In this document: positions 1 to 10,270 of the stretch, piece after piece | Numbering within the stretch: position 1 is the first letter of the stretch | Layout: every line of letters starts with the position of its first letter | Assembly (NCBI RefSeq): GCF_036898095.1 | Contig: NC_090729.1 | Span: 59,220,486 to 59,284,485, forward strand | From: Palaemon carinicauda | Lineage: Eukaryota > Arthropoda > Malacostraca > Decapoda > Palaemonidae | Length of the DNA: 64,000 nucleotides | Direction: 5' to 3' | Position numbers and translations under genes: made by a program | Notes under the pieces: generated by a model | Database searches by the model: none | The model's input: the letters and a program-made list of their open reading frames with translations, nothing else | Told to the model about the DNA's origin: nothing

Positions 1-8
1 CTATTGAA

Positions 9-1442
9 ATGAGTGTAGAATTAAAGACTCGTAAATATATTCGTGGCCAAGTAACGCGGTTGTTTAATGAACATGATAAATTCAAGCGTATGAATAAAAC
101 TGAGTTGAAGGCTGTTCAAATTAAATTGGTATCGTACAGTGATCAGTTGAACAGTCTTAATACTGTAATCCATAAGTCTTCGTATGGAGACGGGACAAAT
201 GAAGAGGAGTTCTTATTAGAATTGCAGTCTTGTGATGATTACTCAGATAAATTAAATACCTGTTTTGCTGTTTTACAATTGATGGATTCTAAGCCTGAGG
301 CCAAGGATTCTGAGACCGCAAGAAGTCCTGTAGTTCCACTTCCGGTTTACGCTAGCACCGAAAGTGAAAATGTTGAAAAATGTCTTATTGAGTTTGAATC
401 GGCTATTGCCACATATTCGTACACTGAGAGAGATAAACTATTACTTCTCAAGCAACAGGTATCAGGCAGAGCCTCAATTTTACTCGATTATCTTGAAATT
501 TCAAAGCAGACCTATACTGATGCTAAGAAATTGCTTAAAGAAGCACTGGCTTCTCGTTCGCTGCAGAAATTCAATGTAATTAAACAATTAAGTGAAATGA
601 AGCTTGAGTACGGCACTGATCCTTTTTCCTATATTGGATTAAATTACTTATGTAACAAACTTTTTCTACATTGGAAATCAAAGTAGATGATATTTTGCAG
701 TATTTCATGGCACGGAATGAATGAGACCTTTAAAGCTCAGCTAATAAATGTGACTAATCATGTACGTCCATCACTTGAGGAGATAAAGGAAAAATTCTTT
801 GAAGCACCTGAACGTTATATGGACGTCACAAGGAAGTTTAATGAAAGGAGGAGACAAGGAGGAAAATCTTCTACATCACTTGCAGTTAATGTTAAATATG
901 AGGATAATGAAACTAACAGAATTAGTACTGCTGACGCCGCTTCTCCGAGGAAAAGGTGCACTCTTTGCCAGGAAAATCATGCAACACATAAGTATATAAA
1001 ATATAAAGAACCTGAGCATAAGCTGAGACGCTTAGAAGAATTTAATGGTTGCATGAAATGTGCTAACATTGGACATACCACTGACAAATGCAAGTTTAAA
1101 TTCTTTAAGAAATGCTATTTTTGTAAGGGTTGGCATTTTTCATTTTTGTGTGATCATCAAGGTGAAAAATCTCATGATGAAAAACTACAAATGAATGCCA
1201 GAGGTAGCAAGGAAGCAAAAGCAGGTAATTCAAAACACAGGGAAACCTCAAGTGATGTAATGATTATAACTAAGGCTTTGCATACCACTGATGGCGCCTC
1301 TGTTTTGCCAACTTTTACCTGTGAAATGTTGAATGGAGCCCTTGCTAGAGGTTTGAAGGACTTTGGCTGTCAGACCAGTTTTGTAACTGAAAAACTTGCA
1401 AGTGATAATAGGTTGAAAGTGTTAGAAGATATTGTCTCTTAA
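9..1442 (+). pseudogene. gag: BEL/Pao Gag, broken by compensating frame changes
   Basis: Gag would bind RNA and form the cytoplasmic particle of the retrotransposon. The first part (9-686, 225 codons) has the helical capsid-like region typical of Pao Gag (FESAIATYSY near residue 128, then LLLKQQVSGRA). A stop at 684-686 follows; the next open stretch (687-1442) is in the same frame. The bases around 655-715 give a more Gag-like reading in another frame, so two nearby indels probably moved the frame out and back. The second part carries Cys/His knuckles: CTLC near residue 91 with a degenerate last ligand, C-C-H-C at 122/125/130/135, and C-C-H-C at 143/146/150/155. It ends inside the protease region. 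The start at 9 is the first Met and fits the N-terminus of the family, but an upstream start cannot be excluded. Confidence 0.8.
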
Positions 1443-1718
1443 ACAGTCAATGGTTTTAATTCAAGTAAGAAGTATAAATCCAAGATAGTTTAATTAAAGT
1501 GCAACTTTGATGATAAGGCATGTGTAATACATGCATTGTGTGTACCAAGCATAGATATAAATTTGTCATTGCCAGGAATTTCAGAAGTGGCCAGGGCCTT
1601 TGCCAAAAAAGGCTTCAAATTAGCTGATAAATATTTGACTGATGGTAGTGATAAAATAAAGGATATTGACTTGATACTCGGTACAAATGATGCCCATTGT
1701 TTATTAGATTTTCAGTAA
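1263..1718 (+). pseudogene. Retropepsin-like protease remnant of the BEL/Pao element
   Basis: The protease would cut the Gag-Pol polyprotein. At about 1345-1400 the frame encodes LKDFGCQTSFVTEKLA, which aligns with the active-site region of BEL/Pao proteases (usual form D-S/T-G followed by SQ.SF). The catalytic Asp is kept, but the next residue is Phe. The same frame then meets stops at 1440-1442 and 1491-1493, and continues beyond them through a stretch ending DLILGTND (1536-1718), which fits the C-terminal part of the protease and the linker to RT. Near 1705-1718 the frame changes into that of the RT. I see nonsense mutations inside the domain plus one frameshift, so the protease is dead in this copy. 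Confidence 0.65.
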
Positions 1719-3814
1719 AATCTGGCAATGATCACCCATCTGTTTATTTGGGATCAGCTGCAGGAGTGATGTCAATGGGTAACGTCAAGATTATGCAACA
1801 GAATCTAACTTATCTTTCAAAGGATTTTTCTTGTTCTTGGTGTTCGGAGCACTCTCGCTCGGTTGCCGATTATGAGGAAACATGCGAGTTAAATGGAAAC
1901 AAATCCCCTGAATTTGATGGCATAGATGAATGCTGCAAGTATATTGGATTTGGAAGTTCTATGGGTGAGCCAAGTGGCTTAAGTTTGGAATGCGAGGTGG
2001 AGGTTCAAGCTAACTTCGCTATTTTAAATGAAAAAGGTATGATTGAAGAATCAGAGCTGAGACGTGCAACTGAGGAGATGCTGCGGTCTGTATCTATTTG
2101 TGAACCAGACCATGAAGATGGAAACTTGATGTCAGATTGTAATGCAAATTTGATTAAGTTTACCCTGGATAACGCAAGAAGAAAAGAGGAAGGAAGGCTA
2201 GAGATGCCTCTTCTATGGAATGAAAAGAGCTGTCATTTGCTTGGACGGAATTTCAACCTTGCAAAGGCTGTATTGAGATCCAACACGAGAAAATTACAAA
2301 GGAACAAGGAAAATTTGGAACTTATGAATGAAACTTTCAAAGAACAAGAAAAACTTGGAATAATTGAAAGAATACCAAATCTAGAAAGGTACATGGATGA
2401 GCATCCTGAGTGCAGTTTTTTAGCACACATGGGAGTTTTTAGACTAGATCGGGAAACAACAAAATGCAGAGTTGTTTTCCTGTCCAATGTTTGTGAACCT
2501 AGCAGGTCTAGTGTGATGACGGTCAATCATAATCAGGCTATGTATGCTGGCCCATCACTCAATCAGAAGATAACGTCTGCAATGCTTCATTTGAGATTCG
2601 GATCTAAATTACTGATCTTAGATATCAAGAAAGCATTCAATCAAATAGCACTCAGTGAGCTTGATCAGCAGAAGTTACTCTTTTTGTGGTATAAGAATGT
2701 TAAGAAAGGGGATTTCTCTATAATTGCCTACAAAAATTTTCGCCTTCCTTTTGGACTTCGATGCAGTCCTACAATTTTGATGTTGGCTCTTTTCAAAATT
2801 TTAGTACTGGATAGCAAAAATGATAATCCTAGACTAAGAAATGCAAAATGGATAATGTATCAGCTCTTCTATATGGATAATGGTGGATTTACTTGTGAAT
2901 CATCTGAAACCTTGAATTGGATATATGAGATTTTACAGGGTATTTTTGGTCCTTACAAATTTGAACTACAGCAGATGTTTTCTAATGATTCTACAATACA
3001 AGATAAAATTGATGGAGAAAATATGCAATCGGATGTAGGATGCAAGAAATCTGAGATGGAGGTGAAATTACTTGAGATGATCTGGAATCGAAGGAGTGAT
3101 ACAATTTCAACCAGGAAAGTGTGCCTTGATGAGAAGGCTAATACAAAGAGGGAAATTTTGCGATCCATTGTATCTAATTATGATGTTTTCAACATAAATG
3201 GTCCACTTCTTAACAGAGCTAGACTTTTTATGCAAGACTTACAATGTGAGAGAACGCTTGGATGGGATGCACAACTTAGAGACTTTCAACAAAAGGAATG
3301 GAAAAATATTGCAAACCAAGTAAATTCTGCTCCTATTTTTGAGCTTCAGAGATGTGTTGGTGAAAGGACAGATGAATATAAACTTGAGGCTTATGTTGAT
3401 GCTAGCAAAAGAGTTTATGGAGTTGTTGTATATTTATGCAATATAAGAAGTGGCGAAAGAAGCTTTGTATTAGCGAAAAACAGACTCATTGGATCCAAAT
3501 TGCATGAAAAGTCCATTCCTTCACTCGAATTACAGGCTATATGTTTGGGTACAGAGGTTTTGTTGGATACCTATAATGAACTGGGTGGCACACAGTGCCT
3601 GGTGCCCATCAAAATAGTTGACTTGGGGCTATTCTCAGATAGTTTTGTTGCCCTGTCGTGGCTTAATTCCTTTTCTCATAAGTTTGATAAAATGCAGAAA
3701 AGGTCAGTGTTCGTAATGAACAAACTGAATCATATAACAAAGCTATGTGAGGGGAGAAGCGTTGGATTCTCTTTCGTGAGTGGAATGGACAACCCAGCTG
3801 ACAAAATTACATGA
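1697..3814 (+). pseudogene. pol: Reverse transcriptase-RNase H of the BEL/Pao element
   Basis: This is the longest intact piece, 705 codons. RT copies element RNA to DNA; RNase H removes the RNA. RT motifs, in residues of this open frame: motif A LLILDIKKAF with Asp309; motif B FRLPFGLRCSP at 348-358; motif C FYMDNGGF at 391-398, in which the second Asp of the usual YxDD is Asn395. RNase H carboxylates are visible as Asp568 (AYVDAS), Glu611 (SLELQA) and Asp648 (FSDSF). The frame ends at a TGA (3812-3814) just after NPAD, a motif normally followed by more polyprotein. The same frame beyond the TGA still looks like the linker to integrase until another stop near 3945, so the TGA is a nonsense mutation. 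The Met at 1697 is only the first in this frame; the true product would be a polyprotein. Confidence 0.85.
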
Positions 3815-3920
3815 TGTCTGTCATTCAAAAGCTTAATGAAGTCTAATTACCATAAGGGTCCCAATATACGTGATCTCGATCAAGATAGTAGAAGTGACAT
3901 TTTAGGTTTCAAGAGTACCA

Positions 3921-5714
3921 ATGGTCGAGAATTTAGAAACCATTGAGGCATATAGTGCATCAACCAGTATAAAAAAAAGCCAAACTGTAAAACTAGAGCA
4001 CTTAATACCTCTAGATAGATATTCAAATATGAATAAGTTGATATCTATACATGCGAAAGTTCTGGAATGCTGGGATCGATGGAAAGGGTTTATAAACAAG
4101 TCACATGGCTTTGATAAGAAGGACCTCCGCTCTAAGTCTTTGACTCAAATCATCTCTAGGGATCAACAAATAAATTTTCCAGATGTTATTGACTATTTAA
4201 GTAGTAACTCTAAAACCAAGATGGCTATGCCTAATTTGATATCACAGTTGAATTTGTATCCAGACACTCATAATTTAATAAGAGTGAATTGTAAATTTAA
4301 TGAGAAGCTCAGTGTAACCAACCAAACTTATCCTATTCTTTTATCAAGAGAGAGTACTCTAACAAAACTTATTATATTGGATGAACATTTGCTTTTGAAA
4401 CATGCTGGTTGCTATGCCCTTTTGACAGAATTACGTAGGAAATTCTGGATACCAAAATTTTTCTCTACAGTTAAAAGGATTCTGAAGGAATGTGTTGTAT
4501 GCCGGAGATATAACCAAAGACCTGTCAAACTTAATCAATCAGCTTATAGGGAATTTCGATTGAGTCCATCTGATAAACCTTTTGGTAATGTATACCTTGA
4601 TTATTGTGGTCCATTTTATGTGAGACAAGGGAAAGATAAAGTCAAGGTTTGGATCCTTGTTATTTCCTGCATGTTCACACGAGCAGTTAATCTTAAGATC
4701 TGTATGGATATGACAGTTGAAGAGTTTTTGCGTGCTTTGTCACTACATTCTTTTGAATATGGAGTTCCTCAGTTTATAGTAAGTGATTTGGGTACGCAAA
4801 TAGTTGCAGGAGCCAATATTGTTCAGGATTTCCTGAAGGATGCTGAGACTGTTCAGTATTTAAATGATAATGATGGTGAGAAAGTCCATTTTCAACAGTA
4901 CTATAAGGGTTGCAGTCAGCTTGGAGGATTGGTTGAGAGCGTAGTCAAAATGACCAAGCATATGATACGGAAGTCAATCAGAAATAATGTAATTGAATTT
5001 AGGGATTTTGAATATCTTGTCTGTCATGCTGTACATTTGATCAATAGAAGGCCTATTGCATTCAAAGAAGCATTAAGAGATTGTTCTAATAATGTACCAA
5101 CCCCTATAACGCCAGAGGAACTTATTCATGGATATTCATTGGTGTGTCTGAATATTATTCCTGCATTACAAACTGACCCTGATTCTGATGAGGATTTTCA
5201 GGTTGACATTGATGTTGTACATAAAATTAAAACATCTTATGAGAAGCTGAAACAAATTAGAACTAACTTGCTGGGAATCTATCATCGGGAATTCATGAAC
5301 ACTTTAATTAAAATAGCTACTGATAAGAAGGATAGATATACTCCTGTAAACCATAAACAAATCAGTATCGGCGATATTGTGCTGATTAAGGATGATGGAT
5401 ATAAACCTGTTAATTATCCTATGGGAATTGTCAAAGAAGTTTTCAAGAATATCATCGGAGAGGTAACTGCTGCAAAAGTTCTGAAGGGTAAAACCAATGA
5501 AATAACTAAAAGGCATGTTACTTCTTTAATACCACTCTTGAGGAAGGAGTCTGATGAGGATGCTGCAGGATCAGATGATGATGATGAGGATGCTGTAGCA
5601 TCAAAAGAAGAGATTCCAGGCATGGACGTTTCTAGAAAACGTCCACAGAGAAAAGCTGCTGAGATATCACGGCAAAAATTCAAAACCAATCTAAACGATG
5701 ATATTTCAGACTAA
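3921..5714 (+). pseudogene. Integrase and C-terminal tail of the BEL/Pao element
   Basis: The open frame of 597 codons is the integrase end of pol, in a different frame from the RT. The order is: linker to about residue 140; HHCC zinc-binding domain with His156, His161, Cys191 and Cys194; DDE catalytic core with Asp227 (YLDYCGPF), Asp289 (VSDLGTQ) and Glu339 (LVESVVK), all retained; then the C-terminal domain common to BEL/Pao integrases (YHREFMNTL, GDIVLIKDD, RHVTSLIPL at about 455-540). The last 55 residues are an acidic run (SDEDAAGSDDDDEDA) followed by a basic stretch. The frame change relative to RT falls near 3920-3945. Integrase alone looks intact, but it is cut off from the rest of the polyprotein. 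Confidence 0.85.
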
Positions 5715-5776
5715 TATTTTTTTTCTTTATTTGATCAAATTTACATAATTCTTATGTAAAATTTTATTTCTTCCCC

Positions 5777-6864
5777 GGGAGTGTTGAAAAATAAGTTATT
5801 TTTTGTTTTCTGTTTCTTTTTATAATATGGTAATTTGGTAAGTTTGTAAAAGGATTGTTTTTATTTTAACTTTCATTTTTAGTATTTAAATATTTTTGGT
5901 TTACATAAAATGATGACAATTCCTTAATAACCTGTTAAAACTTAAGATGGTTGGGGTCGTTGAAGAGACTTGCTGCTCGTTATACATTTCTCACAGAAAG
6001 GAGAAGTGGAAGGCTTTCCATGAAAATATAGATAGTTCTTAGCCATCTTCACCAGTGACAACATTGGATTTGCTTGCCTCTTTATCGTCATGGTGAAAAA
6101 ATAAGTGATCTGTACCATGGATCCGCATCTTACGTTGCCTTATCCTTGGAAGCCTCGTCAAGACCCAACACAGCAATTGTGATTTGTTTCATTTACAAAC
6201 AGCATACACGGACGGTATGGGTTGTGAGGTACGTCATCATTTTAAAGGTCATTTAAATTTTTTGATTTATAATCCATAGTTCATTTGATAATGAAAGTCC
6301 CTTGCTTTGCTTTTTAGCCCCCACAAATAAATATACCCTTGGATAAAATCTATATCATTTAAAATTTTATGGGATTGCCCTATTATACTTTCCCAGTCAT
6401 AGTCAAGAAATTCATTTTATATTCAGTTACTTTGTGCTGGTTAGATAATTTAAGTGTTGTAGCTTAATTTGGTATTCTCTCCTTTTGCCATTTTTACGTT
6501 AATTAATAGGTTGTTTACATTCGTTGCTTTACTACTTAGGTGGTTATTCGTTCGGCCTTACTGTAAATTTGGCTCGTTGTATGCAAGTGATATACTTAAT
6601 ACGCAAAGTGGACCCTTGCCTTTAGGTAATTATTATTTTGATAATTTTAAGTGATATCCATTATTGATACAATCCATATATTTGAATGACATTCCTATGT
6701 TTAAGTAATTTATTAGTTATTTCGATAGTTTAAATTAGCATTTGAAGTGTAATTGATATTTGTTATTTCATATTTATCTAGGGGTTCTTGAAAATGGTAA
6801 TTGGAAGTTGGAGATGCTTGACCATCGCTTTGACCTCCATTTAAGGCGATCATCTTCGACAGCA
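5777..6864 (+). other. Possible polypurine tract and start of 3' LTR; no gene seen
   Basis: After the integrase stop, 62 bases of AT-rich DNA lead to GGGAG and then TGTTG at 5782, a plausible tract/LTR boundary for BEL/Pao, whose LTRs commonly begin TGTT. An AATAAA at 6326-6331 could be its polyadenylation signal. The LTR end cannot be placed because no second LTR copy is visible. Short open frames at 6074-6256 and 6469-6654 show no recognisable domain and look accidental. Confidence 0.4.
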
Positions 6865-7364
6865 NNNNNNNNNNNNNNNNNNNNNNNNNNNNNNNNNNNN
6901 NNNNNNNNNNNNNNNNNNNNNNNNNNNNNNNNNNNNNNNNNNNNNNNNNNNNNNNNNNNNNNNNNNNNNNNNNNNNNNNNNNNNNNNNNNNNNNNNNNNN
7001 NNNNNNNNNNNNNNNNNNNNNNNNNNNNNNNNNNNNNNNNNNNNNNNNNNNNNNNNNNNNNNNNNNNNNNNNNNNNNNNNNNNNNNNNNNNNNNNNNNNN
7101 NNNNNNNNNNNNNNNNNNNNNNNNNNNNNNNNNNNNNNNNNNNNNNNNNNNNNNNNNNNNNNNNNNNNNNNNNNNNNNNNNNNNNNNNNNNNNNNNNNNN
7201 NNNNNNNNNNNNNNNNNNNNNNNNNNNNNNNNNNNNNNNNNNNNNNNNNNNNNNNNNNNNNNNNNNNNNNNNNNNNNNNNNNNNNNNNNNNNNNNNNNNN
7301 NNNNNNNNNNNNNNNNNNNNNNNNNNNNNNNNNNNNNNNNNNNNNNNNNNNNNNNNNNNNNNNN
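6865..7364. other. Assembly gap, exactly 500 N
   Basis: A run of 500 N's, a usual placeholder size. Alignment of the right flank (7365) with 14294 and 19826 in the later copies shows that the missing DNA should include the first ~296 bp of element B1. The open frame running through the N's is an artefact. Confidence 0.99.
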
Positions 7365-7372
7365 TATCAGTT

Positions 7373-9270
7373 GTTGAAAGTCTTGGTAGATTGTTTGGCT
7401 ACCATATGCATGATTTTTTTTTTTTAGTTTAAATGTCGTTCATCACAACGAGGACCATTTTACCGCGAGTGCCCCTTTTTCATTTTTTTTCATTTTTTTG
7501 CCAAGTCATTTTTCTGTAAGATATTGCCAAATAGTGTCGTAAAACTTTTGCTTGTTTAGTGTTGGAAAGTGTGTCTAAATGATCTGGCTACCCATGCATG
7601 ACTTTGTTTTTGTCAGATACGACGTAGTTATTGGTATATTGGGTATTTAACTGCTGTTACCAATTTCTGTTTTTTTTTCAATATTTGTAAAAATTACTAC
7701 GTAGTAAGGAATTGCCGTATATTATTCATTTTTTTTTTCATTTTTATGTGTTAGAAAGTGTGCCTTGATGGTTGGGCTAACACGTGCATGTCTTTTTTTT
7801 TATCTGAGATGCCGTATATTAGAATGTCGGGCATTTTACCGCGACTGTCCCTTTTTCATTTTTTTTTCATTTTTTTGCCAAGTCATTTTTCCGTAAGATA
7901 TTGCGAAATAGTGTCGTAAAACTTTTGCTTTTTTAGTGTTGGAAAGTGTGTCTAGATGATTTGGCTACCCATGCGTGATTTTGTTTTTGTCAGATACGAC
8001 GTAGTTATTGGTATATTGGGTATTTAACTGCGGTTGCCAATTTCTGTTTTTTTTTTAATATTTGTAATTATTTACTACGCAGTAAGGAATTGCCGTATAT
8101 TATTGATTTTTTTTTCATGTTTATGTGTTAGAAAGTGTGCCTTGATGGTTGGGCTAACACGTGCATGTCTTTTTTTTTTTATCTGAGATGCCGTATATTA
8201 GAATGTTGGGCATTTTTCCGCGAGTGCCCCTTTTTATTTGTTTTGCATTTTTTTGCTTAGTCATGTTACCCGTAACGAATTGGCAGGTAGTGTCGCAAAA
8301 CTTATATTTTTATAGTGTTGGAAAGTGTTTCTAGATGATCTGGCTACCCATGCCTATTTTTTTTTTAGCCAGATATGGCGTATATATAAGTGTGTGTTCG
8401 ATTTTCCTGTGATTGCCATTTTTTTCGTTTTTTTCCCATTTCTTTCAAAATTACTACGTACTAAGGAACTATCACAGAGTAATATTTCATTTATATGTTT
8501 ATTTGTCGGAAAATGTGCCTTGATGGTTGGCCTAGCACGTGGCTGAAATTTTTTTTTTCTGAAATGCCGTATATTAGAATGGCCATTTTTCCACGAGTGC
8601 CCCTTTTTATTTGTTTTGCATGTTTTTGCTTAGTCATGTTACCGTAAGGAATTGGCAAGTTGTGTCGCAAAACTTATAATTTTATAGTGTTGGAAAGTGT
8701 TTCTAGATGATCTGGCTACCCATGCCTATCTTCTTTTTTTTAGCCAGATATGGCGTATATATAGGTATTTGTTCGATTTTCCTGTGATTGCCATTTTTTC
8801 GTTTTTTCCCATTTCTTTCAAAATTACTACGTACTAAGGAACTATCACAGAGTAATGATTCATTTAGATGTTTATTTGTCGGGAAATGTGCCTTGATGGT
8901 TTGCCTAGCACGTGGCTGAATTTTTTTTTTCTGAAATGCCGTATATTAGAATGTTAGCCATTTTTCCGCGAGTGCCCCTTTTTATTTGTTTTGCATTTTT
9001 TTGCTTAGTCATGTTACCGTAAGGAATTGGCAAGTAGTGTCGCAAAACTTATATTTTTATAGTGTTGGAAAGTGTTTCTAAATGATCTGGCTACCCATGC
9101 CTATCTTTTTTTTAGCCAGATATGGCTATGGCGTATATATAGGTATGTGTTCGATTTTCCGGTGATTGCCATTTTTTCGTTTTTCCCAATTCTTTCAAAA
9201 TTACTACGTACTAAGGAACTATCACAGAGTAATGATTCCTCTAGATGTTTATTTGTCGGAAAATTTTGTT
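7373..9270. repeat. Internal ~188-bp tandem repeat of element B1
   Basis: A recurring anchor (GTTGGAAAGTGTGTCTA or diverged forms such as GTTAGAAAGTGTGCCTTG and GTCGGAAAATGTGCCTTG) starts at about 7373, 7561, 7750, 7938, 8127, 8317, 8505, 8689, 8878, 9063 and 9255, a step of 184-192 bp. Odd and even units form two subfamilies, so the array is dimeric with a ~377-bp super-period. Units share TTACTACGTAGTAAGGAATTG-like and GTGCCCCTTTTT-like blocks. No coding potential is seen. Confidence 0.85.
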
Positions 9271-10202
9271 TACTTTTTTTTTGATTGAATATCATCAAAT
9301 TTTTTTAGCTAAAATATTTTATTGTTTTTACATTTTTTTTTTCGATTTTATTTCCCTTCAAAAAAATTTTTTTGGGTCAGAATTTTAATTTTATAGTCGT
9401 AAAATAATCAACAATTATCCAGTAACCCACCATACAATTTTTATGCATATCCAATAATAATTAGATTAGTAAATAACACCTTGAAATTGACATACCCTTC
9501 CTACATTTCAAGTGGCAGATTAGGGAGTCTGAGTCAGTGTGGTTGGCGGCCATTTTGTGGACATATCCGAAGCGTAAGCTGCCCTATCTATATATATTCT
9601 TGTTCCCTATAGAATTTGTGATATTTTGGTATATTTTTACCTGCATAAATATCATATTATATATTAAATATATGTATTTTTTTACGAAATTTCTAAGTAC
9701 TCAAAAAATTACCTTTAGATATGGCCCCTGATATAAATGTAATTTACAAAATAATGAAGATTTTTTTACATATTTCTATTTTAGGATGACATATGTTTAT
9801 TCCCTAAAAAAATTAGCCACTTCCTATTTCATTTGGGTAACCAAAAAAATTCATGAAATTTGGACAAATTATTTTGGCCAAAAAAGTTACCCTTTTTTTC
9901 TCATTTCAGATCTTCACCTCCATGGGTCTGACTTCATCCAAAATACATCAAGATGTGTCCTAAACATTCAAGAATCAATTCCTAAAAGGATTTGTGTATA
10001 TATGTATAAACTTTTTTTTTATGAATTTTTATGTCAGGTCTTTTTTTTCTACTTAATTTTTTAAATATTTATAATAAAAAGTTTTTTTGCAGATGAATAG
10101 TATTTATCTTTACAGTTGTTTTAAAGCATTCATTGAATTTTTTTTGGCAAAAGAAAAAAGGAGGTTACTGGAAAAACTGATTTTTCAAGAATTTTTTTTG
10201 CC

Positions 10203-10233
10203 GTCGGGGTCGTTCGCGTCCGAGTATACCCTT
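10203..10233. repeat. Subterminal direct repeat of element B1 (right copy)
   Basis: Starts GTCGGGGTCG and ends TACCCTT. It matches, in the same orientation, a block near the left end of the complete copies (for B2, 14188-14218) at 27 of 31 positions by eye. It could be a binding site for the mobilising transposase, which is inference. Confidence 0.6.
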
Positions 10234-10251
10234 AAAGGTGTGTCCGAGGAG

Positions 10252-10270
10252 CGTACCTATCCAGGGTTAA
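10252..10270. repeat. Right terminal inverted repeat and TTAA of B1
   Basis: CGTACCTATCCAGGG followed by TTAA. It is the exact reverse complement of the left ends of B2 and B3. Confidence 0.85.

Larger units (their letters stand above)
1..6864 (+). mobile_element. BEL/Pao LTR retrotransposon, degenerate, 5' LTR outside window
   Basis: Seen: the order Gag with Cys/His knuckles, retropepsin remnant, reverse transcriptase, RNase H, HHCC plus DDE integrase and a basic/acidic C-terminal tail, all on the plus strand. Integrase downstream of RT-RNase H, the Gag type and the YxD RT motif are those of the BEL/Pao superfamily of metazoans. The Gag start lies at the window edge, so the 5' LTR and primer binding site are not visible. 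Coding is interrupted by at least three in-frame stops and several frame changes, so this copy is not autonomous. The right boundary is uncertain: a short purine tract followed by TGTTG at 5782 may be the 3' LTR start, but its end cannot be fixed without the other LTR. The N gap at 6865 hides the junction with the satellite region. Confidence 0.85.
7365..10266 (+). mobile_element. Element B1: piggyBac-like non-autonomous element, left end in gap
   Basis: Collinear with the complete copies B2 and B3. It begins in the gap, at a point matching B2 14294, and ends with the right terminal inverted repeat CGTACCTATCCAGGG (10252-10266) followed by TTAA (10267-10270). The left two thirds is a tandem array of ~188-bp units; 9265-10266 is AT-rich and non-repetitive. 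No transposase domain is visible; open frames at 9537-9731 and 9786-10064 recur in the other copies but resemble nothing I know. TTAA flanks and C/G-run termini are the signature of the piggyBac superfamily; the assignment rests on ends only. Confidence 0.75.

Noticed and set aside
2233..2526. Minus-strand open frames within the BEL/Pao coding region (also 2953-3168, 3902-4099, 5304-5689)
   Set aside because: They are shadows of the plus-strand domains.
5782..6864. A defined 3' LTR with exact end and target-site duplication
   Set aside because: Only one LTR could be in the window, so the end and the duplication cannot be determined.
6760..7377. A 205-codon open frame
   Set aside because: Most of it is translated N's in the assembly gap.
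9537..10064. Open frames in the AT-rich right part of B1 (repeated at 16461-16989 and 21988-22182) as a gene
   Set aside because: Composition is strongly AT-rich, the peptides are hydrophobic low-complexity translations, and no family is recognisable.
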